Positions 27,343-37,409 are shown, counted from the stretch's first letter. The stretch is 64,000 nt of DNA from Alphaproteobacteria bacterium 41-28 (GCA_001897795.1 MKUL01000043.1:1-64000); one strand, 5' to 3'. Translations and numbers: made by a program. The notes: generated by a model from the sequence alone, not told the origin.

Positions 27343-29283
27343 TCACCCAATCTTCGCCAACTCTTGATCCACGTTCACACTATCGCCCTTTTTTACATAA
27401 ACCTTTTCAATGACTCCATCACACTCAGCCCGGATAATGTTTTCCATCTTCATGGCTTCAATCATCACAACGGGTTGGCCGGTTTTAATAGACTCCCCTT
27501 CTTTAACTACCACTTCAACAACAAGCCCCGGCATAGGGGACTTAACGATCCGCATCGAATCGGATTGTTGTTTAACGGGCATGGTCAGGGATAGCTCTGC
27601 AACGCGCTTGTTAACCACCTGGGTGTAAGCCCCATCCCCATTCCAAAAAAGGTTATCACGAATGCCTTTGTGATCCAGCTGAAGCGTCAAAGCATGCCCA
27701 TTAAAAACACCTTCAAAGAGAACATCACCTGGCCGCCATCGCGTTTCGATGATCAGGGTCTCGTCCCCTTCCCTTACAACAGAGCGTTCTCCTTCAAGTT
27801 GGACCGTCACGGGGTGAGCTCCACTTCCCACCAGAACAACCAATTCCGCCTGACTTAAATGTTCTCGAATACAATACATCACAGCCGCTGTTCCCACAGC
27901 AATCAAGGAATTTTGAGGAGCCTGAGGCGTAAACCCCTCCACATAAAACTCATCGAGTGTAGCTGTACTGAATTCAGCTTTTCTGAAAAAGGACGAGTTC
28001 ACAAGGGAAGTCAAAAAATAAATGTTGGTCTCGATGCCCCTTACATAAAAGCGATCAAGGGCATTGAGGAGTTCCTCACAAGCAAGATCCCTCTCAGGCT
28101 GATGAACGATAAGTTTAGCGATAAGCGGATCATAATAAGGTGTGACAATATCCCCTTCTCGAACGCCATTCTCAAGGCGAACCTTCCCGGGTTTCTCCGC
28201 GGGTGGTAGATAAGACCAGATGCGCCCTGTGGAGGGCAAAAAGCCTCTCGATGAATCTTCTGCATAAATCCGCGCTTCTATCGCATGGCCGCTGAGTTTT
28301 ATATCTGATTGTTGAAATCGGAGAGGCTCACCTGCGCTCACGCGTATCATTTCTTCCACAAGGTCAAGGCCAGTCACCATTTCCGTTGTCGGATGTTCCA
28401 CCTGAAGACGGGTGTTCATTTCAAGAAAATAGAACTGCCCCCTTGGATCCACCATAAATTCAACGGTCCCTGCAGAGGAATACTCAACAGTCTTGGCTAA
28501 TCGAATGGCCTCCTCTCCCATTTTTTGTCGCAGCGATGGGGACACGGAAGGACTCGGCGCTTCCTCGATTACCTTCTGATAACGACGTTGAAGGGAACAT
28601 TCACGCTCCCCTAAGTGAATGACATTCCCATGAATATCAGCCAAAATTTGAATCTCAATATGACGGGGCGCGTCGATATATTTTTCGAGAAAAATGCGTT
28701 CATCTCCAAAGCTGCTTCTCGCCTCATGACCAGCCCCTTTCAAGGCATTTTCAAGGGCTTTCGGATCGGATACGATCCGCATTCCCTTCCCTCCCCCACC
28801 AGCAACTGCTTTGACTAAAATGGGATACCCAAAGTCTTCGGCCATTTTCCTTGCGTGCTGCAAATCCTTGATAAGCTCATCCGTTCCAGGAACACAAGAA
28901 ACACCAGCCAAGTGAGCGAGCCTTTTGGCTTCTAGTTTATCTCCCATAGCCGCAATGGCCTTGGGGGACGGACCAATAAAGATAAGGCCTTCCCTCTGCA
29001 CAGCCTCTGCAAAAGCTGCATTTTCCGATAAAAAACCATAACCGGGGTGAATAGCCTCCGCACCACTTTCCTTGGCTGCTTTTAAAATGGCCTGAATATT
29101 TAAGTAACTTGTTTGAACGGGTGGGGGACCTAGAAGATAGGCTTCATCTGCCATTTTCACATGAAGAGCGTCTTCATCAGCCTCTGAATAAACAGCAATA
29201 GCTCTGATCTTCATGCGTCGCAGGGTTCGGATAATGCGACAGGCAATCTCACCCCGATTGGCAATAAGGACTTTCTTAAACAC
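27343..29283 (-). CDS. pccA: Propionyl/acetyl-CoA carboxylase alpha subunit (biotin carboxylase + BCCP)
   Basis: FKKVLIANRGEIACRIIRTLRRM; biotinylation motif EAMKMEN. Confidence 0.92.
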   Translation of the reverse strand: MFKKVLIANRGEIACRIIRTLRRMKIRAIAVYSEADEDALHVKMADEAYLLGPPPVQTSYLNIQAILKAAKESGAEAIHPGYGFLSENAAFAEAVQREGLIFIGPSPKAIAAMGDKLEAKRLAHLAGVSCVPGTDELIKDLQHARKMAEDFGYPILVKAVAGGGGKGMRIVSDPKALENALKGAGHEARSSFGDERIFLEKYIDAPRHIEIQILADIHGNVIHLGERECSLQRRYQKVIEEAPSPSVSPSLRQKMGEEAIRLAKTVEYSSAGTVEFMVDPRGQFYFLEMNTRLQVEHPTTEMVTGLDLVEEMIRVSAGEPLRFQQSDIKLSGHAIEARIYAEDSSRGFLPSTGRIWSYLPPAEKPGKVRLENGVREGDIVTPYYDPLIAKLIVHQPERDLACEELLNALDRFYVRGIETNIYFLTSLVNSSFFRKAEFSTATLDEFYVEGFTPQAPQNSLIAVGTAAVMYCIREHLSQAELVVLVGSGAHPVTVQLEGERSVVREGDETLIIETRWRPGDVLFEGVFNGHALTLQLDHKGIRDNLFWNGDGAYTQVVNKRVAELSLTMPVKQQSDSMRIVKSPMPGLVVEVVVKEGESIKTGQPVVMIEAMKMENIIRAECDGVIEKVYVKKGDSVNVDQELAKIG

Positions 29284-29314
29284 TTATGCCCCTCGTGATT
29301 CAAAGTGTGGACTT

Positions 29315-29440
29315 TTCTGGATTGCTTCGGAGCAAAGCTCCCCGCAAAGCATGTCCCCACGAAAGTGGGGAACCACGAAACGTCCCCCGTTTTCACGGGG
29401 GCATGCTTTGCGAGGTTTCGCAGGAACCAAAGCAATCCAG
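29315..29440. repeat. Palindromic repeat, family C (CTGGATTGCTTCG...CGAAGCAATCCAG type)
   Basis: ttctggattgcttcgg ... accaaagcaatccag with nested GC-rich hairpins; other copies at 35074, 47668, 58205, 59671. Confidence 0.85.
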
Positions 29441-29489
29441 TTTTTAAACTTCAATACTCATTCCCATTTTGAGTAAGTATAATAACTGG

Positions 29490-29960
29490 CTAAGCTTTGA
29501 GCTTTAGTGCTTTCTTAGCCGTTGCTTTCTTTCTCTTCGGAGCCTTTTTCTTTTTTATTGGCGACTTGGGCTCAACTTGCGCTGTTATCTTTTGCCCAGC
29601 CATTTTTTGCACGGCTATCTTTTGCCCAGCTGCCTTCTGCACTGTTGCCTTGTGCGGTGCTGCCTTTTCAGGTCCTTTTCCCTTTTGTTCTTTTTTCATT
29701 AACTCCTGAACTTGCCGTTCTTCCCATTCAGGTGTCAAAAAGGGCGCCCAAGCATTTATCTGGGGAATGAGTCCTAGGGAAAAGGCATGAACACCAAGGC
29801 CAATACCCCATCCAACAATGACCCAAATGGGCCAAAAATATCCCCCACCAGAAATAGCCCAGATCAGAACCAACCCTAAGTTCACTACAACATAAATGAG
29901 TGCGTCTGTGTAAAAGCGTCGAAGTTTGCTTACATACTCCCGTGCATTATGTTCATTCAT
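29490..29960 (-). CDS. 2TM-domain protein with Lys/Ala/Gln-rich repetitive tail
   Basis: Two TM helices then tandem (V/I)QK(A/I/M)AGQK units and KKKKAPKRKKATAKKALK. Confidence 0.65.
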   Translation of the reverse strand: MNEHNAREYVSKLRRFYTDALIYVVVNLGLVLIWAISGGGYFWPIWVIVGWGIGLGVHAFSLGLIPQINAWAPFLTPEWEERQVQELMKKEQKGKGPEKAAPHKATVQKAAGQKIAVQKMAGQKITAQVEPKSPIKKKKAPKRKKATAKKALKLKA

Positions 29961-29981
29961 AAGAATCCTCCCATTATTTAT

Positions 29982-31514
29982 TTATAGTGGTATATTGTCA
30001 TGTTTTTTCCATGGATTTTCAAGTCTTTTATTTTTAAGCATTTGTAAAGATCGACAAATGCGTCCGCGCGTTGTATGGGGAAGAATAATATCGTCAATAT
30101 ATCCACGGCCTGCAGCCACCAAGGGATTGGCAAACTTTTCTCGGTATTCTTCTGTATAAGCCTCCACCTTTTCCTTATCATCCAGCTTATTACGGAATAT
30201 GATTTCTACCGCTCCCTTAGGGCCCATAACCGCAATTTCCGCCGAAGGCCAAGCAAAATTGACATCTCCCCGTAAATGCTTTGAGCTCATCACATCATAG
30301 GCTCCCCCATAGGCTTTTCGGGTTATTACAGTCACCTTAGGCACCGTTGCTTCCGCAAAGGCGAATAAGAGCTTTGAGCCGTGCTTAATAATCCCCCCTC
30401 CTTCTTGAGCCATTCCAGGCAAGAATCCAGGAACATCAACGAACGTAATGAGCGGTATATTAAAGCAGTCACAAAAACGGACAAACCGGGCAGCTTTGCG
30501 GGACGAATCAATATCAAGACACCCTGCCAAAACCAAAGGCTGATTGGCAACAATCCCAACCGTTCGACCCTCCATGCGGGCAAACCCAATGATAATGTTA
30601 GCGGCATATTCAGGTTGGAGTTCAAAAAAGTCACCCTCATCTACAATTTTGTAGATGAGATCTTTCATATTATAGCCCTTCGAAGAATTGTGAGGGACAA
30701 GAATGTCTAGGGATGGACTTGTCCGATCGGGCTTGTCTTCCGTCGATTTAAGGGGCGGTTCTTCTCGATTCGAAAGAGGCAGAAACTCAAAAAAACGGCG
30801 GACTTCAAGAAGGGCTTCCATATCATTTTCAAAGGCCAAATCAGCAACCCCTGATTTCGTCGTATGGGTTAAAGCACCCCCCAATTTCTCATGGGTTACC
30901 GCTTCATGGGTCACTGTCTTAACAACATCAGGCCCCGTCACAAACATGTATGAGGAGTTCTTGACCATAAAAATAAAGTCGGTCATGGCTGGGGAATAGA
31001 CAGCTCCTCCCGCACACGGCCCCATGATCACTGAAATTTGAGGAACAACGCCTGAGGCTAGGACATTGCGTTGAAATACGGCTGCGTATCCTGCAAGTGA
31101 ATCCACGCCTTCTTGAATACGCGCGCCTCCCGAATCATTGAGACCAATGATGGGGGCTCCAACCTGCAAGGCCTTGTCCATAATTTTAACAATTTTCTCA
31201 GCATGGGCTTCGCTGAGACTTCCCCCAAAAACCGTAAAATCTTGTGAGAATACAAAGACCAAGCGCCCATGGATTGTACCATAGCCTGTAATGACTCCAT
31301 CGCCTGGGATTTTGTTTTTCCCCATCCCAAAATCATGACAGCGGTGTTCAACCAGCATATCCCATTCTTCGAAGGAATCGGGATCGAGAAGAACCTCAAG
31401 ACGTTCTCGCGCTGTGAGTTTGCCTTTTTGATGCTGGGTTTCGATGCGCTTAAGACCACCTCCGAGCCTTGCAGCTTCTCGCTTTTGTTCGAGTTCTTTT
31501 AGAACGTGATCCAT
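29982..31514 (-). CDS. pccB: Propionyl-CoA carboxylase beta subunit
   Basis: [50 protein letters not shown]. Start set to ATG 31514. Confidence 0.93.
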   Translation of the reverse strand: MDHVLKELEQKREAARLGGGLKRIETQHQKGKLTARERLEVLLDPDSFEEWDMLVEHRCHDFGMGKNKIPGDGVITGYGTIHGRLVFVFSQDFTVFGGSLSEAHAEKIVKIMDKALQVGAPIIGLNDSGGARIQEGVDSLAGYAAVFQRNVLASGVVPQISVIMGPCAGGAVYSPAMTDFIFMVKNSSYMFVTGPDVVKTVTHEAVTHEKLGGALTHTTKSGVADLAFENDMEALLEVRRFFEFLPLSNREEPPLKSTEDKPDRTSPSLDILVPHNSSKGYNMKDLIYKIVDEGDFFELQPEYAANIIIGFARMEGRTVGIVANQPLVLAGCLDIDSSRKAARFVRFCDCFNIPLITFVDVPGFLPGMAQEGGGIIKHGSKLLFAFAEATVPKVTVITRKAYGGAYDVMSSKHLRGDVNFAWPSAEIAVMGPKGAVEIIFRNKLDDKEKVEAYTEEYREKFANPLVAAGRGYIDDIILPHTTRGRICRSLQMLKNKRLENPWKKHDNIPL

Positions 31515-31596
31515 CCCTTTCTCCCTTCCTTCAGTGTACACTAAAAACGGGTATAGACCTAAGAATTTTGATGACATGACCAATTTTGTAACGTGC

Positions 31597-31673
31597 GTCA
31601 TTCCGGAATTTAGAACCTCTCTTCCGAACCCGCGAAGCGGGGAGGAATAGAGGTTTTTTAATACCCGGAACCT
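31597..31673. repeat. Solo REP subfamily B
   Basis: cgtcattccggaatttagaacctctcttccgaacccgcgaagcggggaggaatagaggttttttaatacccggaacctc. Confidence 0.85.
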
Positions 31674-31721
31674 CAGGAATAAGGACAGTGTCTCTAGTAC
31701 AGTGACTATTTAATTTAATCT

Positions 31722-31856
31722 ATCTGAAGCCCCCTCACCCGCCACTTGCTCCGCGCGTGGCGACCTCTCCCACAAGGGGAGAGGTAAAAAGTGCTGGTTT
31801 CTCCTTACCTCTACCCTTGTGGGAGAGGTCGCCCGAATGGCGGGTGAGGGGACTAT
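31722..31856. repeat. Long palindromic repeat, family E
   Basis: cccctcacccgccac...ctctcccacaaggggagaggta / tacctctacccttgtgggagaggtcgcccgaatggcgggtgagggg. Confidence 0.9.
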
Positions 31857-31999
31857 TTTAATAATAAAATTTAACTAAAAATTTCTAAAATTGGATTGCT
31901 TTGATTTAATCATTTTGGTAAACTGAACGCAGCGCATAGGTAGTCAGACCTATACGCTGCTAAACACAACCAAATCTAACACTAGAAGGAGATTTGATC

Positions 32000-32173
32000 A
32001 TGTCTAACAACACTATAAACGTGTCTGAGTCTTTTTTCAAAGGTCTCGACTATAAAATCCAAAAATTATCAATTCTTTCAGATAAGCTGGATATTTTGGC
32101 CTATGAGGCCCGACAGATCTATCGTGCTCTCGAGGAAGCCAACAAAGGGGAGCGCCACAAAGAAGAAGACTAA
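32000..32173 (+). CDS. Small hypothetical protein (57 aa)
   Basis: ATG behind AGAAGGAG; MSNNTINVSESFFKGLDYKIQKLSILSDKLDILAYEARQIYRALEEANKGERHKEED; below the track's length cutoff. Confidence 0.55.
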   Translation: MSNNTINVSESFFKGLDYKIQKLSILSDKLDILAYEARQIYRALEEANKGERHKEED

Positions 32174-32200
32174 GTTTAAGAAGGAGGCTTTCAAGGACTC

Positions 32201-32314
32201 CGTCATTCCGGGACTTAAGATCTCTTCACAAGCCCATTAGGGCGAGTGATAGAGAGGTTTAGTACCCGGAACCTCGTGAGTGTTTATAATGATTTTCCAG
32301 GTTCCGGAATGACG
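32201..32314. repeat. Short REP-pair element (REP A plus inverted half-end)
   Basis: Begins cgtcattccgggactta, ends aggttccggaatgacg (inverted ends), about 114 bp, no ORF. Confidence 0.8.
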
Positions 32315-32337
32315 CCGAGGGGTAATGACAAGTTAAT

Positions 32338-32709
32338 TCATGGAAATGACCCCTTTTGTACGTCCTTTCTTTTCCTGAAATAGATTCTTAAGATAAGGCT
32401 GAGAAAGAAAAGTGCAATAAAAATACAGAAATAAATTTCTCGATAGTGCAAACTTTTCTCGTATTCCCTTATATGTTGCTTAAGTTCAGATGAATTATGA
32501 TATTGACTTAAATAGAATTCTGTAGATTCAGAGATATTTTTTTGGGAATTATTTAAGAGACTTTTCTTTTCTAAATTTTCTATTTCCACTAAGGCGAGAT
32601 CTAATTCATTCAAAATCCCACCGCTGCCTATAAAACAGGCTGATTCGAAAAGAATTAATAATCCAAAAATGATTACAAGAGCAGTTGATATCTTTCTAAT
32701 TTTTTTCAT
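32338..32709 (-). CDS. Hypothetical membrane protein, two TM segments
   Basis: 123-aa ORF; start codon overlaps the left end of the IS. Confidence 0.5.
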   Translation of the reverse strand: MKKIRKISTALVIIFGLLILFESACFIGSGGILNELDLALVEIENLEKKSLLNNSQKNISESTEFYLSQYHNSSELKQHIREYEKSLHYREIYFCIFIALFFLSLILRIYFRKRKDVQKGSFP

Positions 32710-33876
32710 ACTACCCGTCAGTTTTTTAGCTCCTTGAAATATAAGAGGAAATAGTTCATGATTTTGAAATCATTCGATTTCAAAAAAAGGATTTCAAAAT
32801 GTCGAAACTACATCCCATTATTAAGAAAATATCAAAACATTTTCTGATTCATCCCTCAAGACAAAAAACATTAGCGTCCATGATTTTTGGAATCTTATGC
32901 AGCAGCAATATCCACCATCAAAGCCTTGCCCGTTATCTCGATAGCCCCAATCCCAAGGCAGCTTTACGAAAAGTCGAGCGTTTTTTTGTCAGGAAGAATT
33001 GTCCACAAAGGATTACGCTAAGGCTATTGTTGATCTTTTTGGGTTTAAAGGAAAATTTGATCTTTGCTTTGACCGATCCAACTGGAAATTTGGAAAAAAG
33101 AATATCAATTATTTGGTCTTAAGTTGGCGGATTAACAAAAAAATCTCTTTGCCTCTCATGTTTGCAGATCTCGATAAGGCTGGGAACTCAAATACAACAG
33201 AACGCATTGATTTGCTTGAAACGTTTAATGAGGTGTTTGGATTTCATCGCATCAAATCATTGATGGCTGATCGTGAATTTGTCGGCGAGCAGTGGTTCAA
33301 AATGCTCAATAACAACAAGATTCCTTATTTCATTCGTGTGAAGAAAAATATGTTGCTTCCTTGGGGCAATAAGCGCATTCAGGCTAAGAAGTTCTTTCAT
33401 CACCTGGAAGTTAGCCAAAATAGACTCATTGACAAGAAAATGTATGAGAGTACTGTCTATTTTGCTGGAACACTCAGCAAATCTGGAGAACTCGTCATTA
33501 TTATGTCGAATAAGAATTTGTCAGCTTCTCAAATCTTAACCAAATACAGAGAAAGATGGTCCATAGAAGAGCTTTTCAAAAAGCTCAAAACTTCTGGATT
33601 CCATTGGGAAAATACGCACATGAAGTACTCTACGCGCCTGATTTCTCTCCTCATTATTCTCAGCTTTGGATTGTTGATCGCTTACCTTATGGGACTCGGC
33701 GATAATATTCCCTGGAAAAAAACATTAGGCTGTCACCTCTACTCGGTCTTCAAACAAGGATTGATCAACTTTCAATTTCTAGTTGCACAGTCCGTAATGA
33801 TAGCGGTTGAAACCATACAAAATCTTCTTGAAAGGGCGCAATATGCTATCTTTTAAAAATACTGAAGGATAGTGTG
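32707..33876 (+). mobile_element. Insertion sequence with DDE transposase (IS4-like by eye)
   Basis: Transposase plus imperfect terminal inverted repeats CATACTACCCGTCAGT / ACTGAAGGATAGTGTG (13/16 by eye). Confidence 0.65.
32799..33856 (+). CDS. Transposase in two frames joined by a candidate -1 frameshift
   Basis: Frame 1 ...AALRKVERFF; at CG_T_TTT_TTT_GTC a -1 shift continues FFCQEELSTKDYAKAIVDLF...LMADREFVG...YRERWSIEELFKKLKTSGF. Confidence 0.75.
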
Positions 33877-34056
33877 GAATTTGCCAAAACTATCCTTCAG
33901 AATCTCGTGTTCACCAATCCTTCAGCCTTATGTCCCAATTTTACATAATTCTTCATAATATCCGAACAAGCCGACTGACCTTTGTTCAACAAACCAGCCT
34001 TAGTTGAACGCCTCCGTCTAGAAAACATTCATTGTTCCGCTATTTTCTCGACGCTA

Positions 34057-34530
34057 TTACTTCTCAATCTTTATCAAAAATGAGGGACTTTCAGCAAGTT
34101 CCTCAACTTTAAAAAAGATTATGGGTCTTTTCTTATCTGCTTTAATTGCTCCAGAAGGCTGGGAGAACACCCAACACCAATCATGCCAAATGCCTTCAAT
34201 AAAAGAATCCTCACTTAAAGATTGTAATAATTTATCCTTATCTGAAAAATTGAATAGGTTAAAGTGACGTATAATAGTCATTTCATCATTCTTACCTTTA
34301 TTAAATTTTTCTTTTACCGAAAAATTCCTACGGGCTTGAGGAAGTTGAAGAATCTTTTTAATTTGCGAAACGTATAATATTGTCTTTTTATCTGTGTTTT
34401 TCTCAAACATAGTATGTAATTTCGCCTTCTTAGGTTCATCCCCCCCTCCCTCTTCCTCATACATAGTAAGTGCAGGATGATTTACTATAGTTACAGCTAT
34501 AAAGAAGATGAATAAAAATTTCTTTAACAT
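34057..34530 (-). CDS. Hypothetical exported protein
   Basis: Signal peptide MLKKFLFIFFIAVTIVNHPALT followed by acidic/basic patch EEEGGGDEPKKAKL. Confidence 0.5.
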   Translation of the reverse strand: MLKKFLFIFFIAVTIVNHPALTMYEEEGGGDEPKKAKLHTMFEKNTDKKTILYVSQIKKILQLPQARRNFSVKEKFNKGKNDEMTIIRHFNLFNFSDKDKLLQSLSEDSFIEGIWHDWCWVFSQPSGAIKADKKRPIIFFKVEELAESPSFLIKIEK

Positions 34531-35073
34531 ATTTTAAGCCTCCTTAAAGAATTAATTATAAATAAATTTACTAAATAATTATATACAGTGCCTCCTATTG
34601 TCCAGACAAATTTTACTTCAAATTGTTTTTTTGTACTCTGTAGTTTTCCTCCTATACCGATCGTGAACGGAAATTAGGTTATAAAGCTTTGAATAAATAT
34701 TTAAATGATGCAAAGAAAAGGAGCGTTTCTGTAGATAAAATTAAGATATTTTTATACCTGCTTTGATATCTTTTAAGTAAGGGAATTTAGTTTCTGCATT
34801 TTGAGATCCTTTCTTTGCTAGAGAATGATTTCAAATCGTGAACTTTTTCTCCTTACTTTTCAATCTACTATTAAAAATGACGGGTAGTGTGAATTTTTTT
34901 ATATCTCATGAAACTATATTCAAAATTTTGTTACGTAAGATAATCTTGCAGAAATTGCATAGCTTATCAAATAAATATTATCTAAAAATAATATAATATC
35001 AAATGAAGATTTTTTCTGGATTATCACCAATGAGGGTTACTCTCATTTTGAAGAAGTTGGCGATAAACTTAAG

Positions 35074-35213
35074 TTTCTGGATCGCCACGCCCACTTTGTG
35101 GGCTCGCGAAGCTTGTCCTCGCGAAGGCGAGGAACCAATAAGCATCCCCCCACTCGTTCCCCGTTTTCACGGGGACATGCTTTGCGAGGAACACCGTGAC
35201 GAAGCAATCCAGA
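35074..35213. repeat. Palindromic repeat, family C
   Basis: tttctggatcgccacg ... gtgacgaagcaatccaga with nested hairpins. Confidence 0.85.
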
Positions 35214-35223
35214 CCATCTTCAC

Positions 35224-36348
35224 CTAACTACGAACAGGTACCTTTTCCCCAAAGAAAGAAAAAAACTTCCCACCCCTCTTTGCAAAGGCGACTTCAACTT
35301 TTTTGTGAACAATCTCTGACATCAAAAAGACATAAATGAAGGAGAGAAAAATCCCCCAGTAAACGCTTAACCCATTCTCAATCATCAAATACATCATCAC
35401 ATACCCGGGAAGCACGTGCCCTATATAGACGGGGTAGCTTATGTCTGAAACCCAATTGATAAATCTACCCCACATCCCTTTGGCTTTAATGCTCGTGGCA
35501 TGGAAAAGGATAAGATAGGCAAAGATAGAGAATCCTAAAAGGTAGCTTATCGTTTTGATAACATCAGGGGCATGAAACAAAGGGGATACGAAACAAGCCA
35601 GCAACACACCACAGAGGCCAATCGCCTTTTGCCATGAAATTTGTTTTTTATATAAGGAGTACACACATGTCCCCAAGAGAATGAGCATAAAATACTGCAA
35701 ATTTTTACGTGCAAGAGTCACGAGGTAAAACCATGACACATCTTCACCATCAAACGCGGTGTGGATTCCATAAACAGCAATACTCAGTAATACAATGAGA
35801 AGGCACATCTTTTCAGGAAAATTCTTACGTCCCAGGCTCCAAACAATCCCTGCCAAGAGATAAAACTTAATTTGAATTTCGAGAGACCACACAGATCCAT
35901 CAATCAAACGGTAGTGGAAAATATCCCTCACCCAAAAAAAGTATGAACAGACATGATCCCATGTGTAGGGGAAGGGGCCATCGCCTATGAGATAAAAAGC
36001 ATAAACGAACAACAACCCTGTGGCAAAGCAAATGACATAACTTGGCCAAAGGCGAAGAATCTTGTGAACAACGAAATCCTTTAAAGAAGCATACCTTTCA
36101 AGGGAAGGCTGAATCAAAAACCCTGAAATCAGAAAAAAGAAGGTCACCCCAAAATGCCCTATATTTAGGGGAAAATCGAGGATTGCTTGCAGATAAAAAG
36201 GAGCAGGCAAGTCCATAGGTTCAATTTGCAATAACCCTGCCGATGTCGCCTGATGAGCAAAGAAAAAAACGAAAAAATGATAGAAGAGAACGAGCAGAGC
36301 GCTCATCCCTCTTAAAATATTTAATACTGAATACTCTTGCTTTACCAT
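35224..36348 (-). CDS. Acyltransferase 3 family (OafA-like) membrane protein
   Basis: NILRGMSALLVLFYHF... FFLISGFLI, multiple TM helices. Confidence 0.88.
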   Translation of the reverse strand: MVKQEYSVLNILRGMSALLVLFYHFFVFFFAHQATSAGLLQIEPMDLPAPFYLQAILDFPLNIGHFGVTFFFLISGFLIQPSLERYASLKDFVVHKILRLWPSYVICFATGLLFVYAFYLIGDGPFPYTWDHVCSYFFWVRDIFHYRLIDGSVWSLEIQIKFYLLAGIVWSLGRKNFPEKMCLLIVLLSIAVYGIHTAFDGEDVSWFYLVTLARKNLQYFMLILLGTCVYSLYKKQISWQKAIGLCGVLLACFVSPLFHAPDVIKTISYLLGFSIFAYLILFHATSIKAKGMWGRFINWVSDISYPVYIGHVLPGYVMMYLMIENGLSVYWGIFLSFIYVFLMSEIVHKKVEVAFAKRGGKFFSFFGEKVPVRS

Positions 36349-36491
36349 AGTTCTTAAATAGTGATAGTATTGATTTTTTTCAAGAGAAAAAATGGGCTTT
36401 TTAAAAAATATTTTATGTATTCATAATTTCTCTTGATTTTCATACTGCCATATGCCATAGTGAATGTAGGCAATTGGCATAGGAGTTTAAA

Positions 36492-36875
36492 ATGCAATCC
36501 GTTTCGCGCTCTGTTGATATGGCTCTTATTCATCGCATCCAAGAAGGATTTCCAACGGCTGTTGCTGAATCTCTCTTAAAACATAATACACTTACGCGCC
36601 AAGAATTATATAAGTTTATTCCCCCCCGAACGTGGGCACGGCGCGTCAAAGAGCATCGTTTGAGTCCTGAAGAATCTGATCGACTGGCCATGGTTGAACG
36701 CATTGTGAACTTCGCAAATGATGTTTTCGGCAATAAAGATAAAGCCTATACGTGGCTACGTCGCCCTAATCGTTCTCTTGAAAATCAAACGCCTCTGGAT
36801 CTTCTCCATAGTGAAATGGGGACACGCCTTGTTGAAACCCTTCTTGAGCGTATTCAACACGGCATTTATTCTTAA
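36492..36875 (+). CDS. Xre/MbcA/ParS-type antitoxin (DUF2384)
   Basis: FGNKDKAYTWLRRPNRSLENQTPLDLLHSEMGTRLVETLLERIQHG; adjacent to RES toxin. Confidence 0.88.
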   Translation: MQSVSRSVDMALIHRIQEGFPTAVAESLLKHNTLTRQELYKFIPPRTWARRVKEHRLSPEESDRLAMVERIVNFANDVFGNKDKAYTWLRRPNRSLENQTPLDLLHSEMGTRLVETLLERIQHGIYS

Positions 36876-37306
36876 TGCAAGTTTTCCGGATTTGCCGCGA
36901 CATTCACCAAGCTCTGGATGGAGAAGGAAGCCGGCTTTTTGGCGGGCGTTGGAATTCTCCCGGAAAACCTCTTATTTATACATCTGCCCATTTATCCTTA
37001 TGTATCTTGGAACAACTGGTTCACCTCGATGTTGATTTAATTCCTACAAACTGGGTTGTGCTCAACCTTGACATTCCCGACACTCTTTCTGGTGAAAACC
37101 TCTCAGGACACCCCATAAAAGAAGGAGAAGCACGAAAAATGGGTGATGAATGGCTAAAGGCGGGACGCACCCTTTACCTCAAAGTTCCTTCTTTTGTTGT
37201 ACCTCAAGAGTATAACATCCTTATTAACCCTCTTCATTCTGACATGAACCAAGTAAAGATTAATAATGTCTCCCCCTTTCAATTTGATAATCGGCTCCTA
37301 AAATAA
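36875..37306 (+). CDS. RES-domain toxin
   Basis: FRICRDIHQALDGEGSRLFGGRWNSPGKPLIYTSAHLSLCILEQLVH. Confidence 0.9.
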   Translation: MQVFRICRDIHQALDGEGSRLFGGRWNSPGKPLIYTSAHLSLCILEQLVHLDVDLIPTNWVVLNLDIPDTLSGENLSGHPIKEGEARKMGDEWLKAGRTLYLKVPSFVVPQEYNILINPLHSDMNQVKINNVSPFQFDNRLLK

Positions 37307-37409
37307 AATGTCTAAAAGCCGCAACCAACCCGTAATTCCTCTCTTGTGAGAACGGCCATCTTGTTCTAAAAATGAAGAAACATATCATTCTAAATTTAGG
37401 ATCATAATA

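Noticed and set aside
29211-29476. ORFs on both strands
   Set aside because: Span the family C repeat and the pccA start.
34600-34770. Possible degraded transposase C-terminus (DRERKLGYKALNKYLNDA)
   Set aside because: Too short and no supporting frame or inverted repeat; could be chance.
35003-35227. 74-aa ORF
   Set aside because: Mostly family C repeat sequence.
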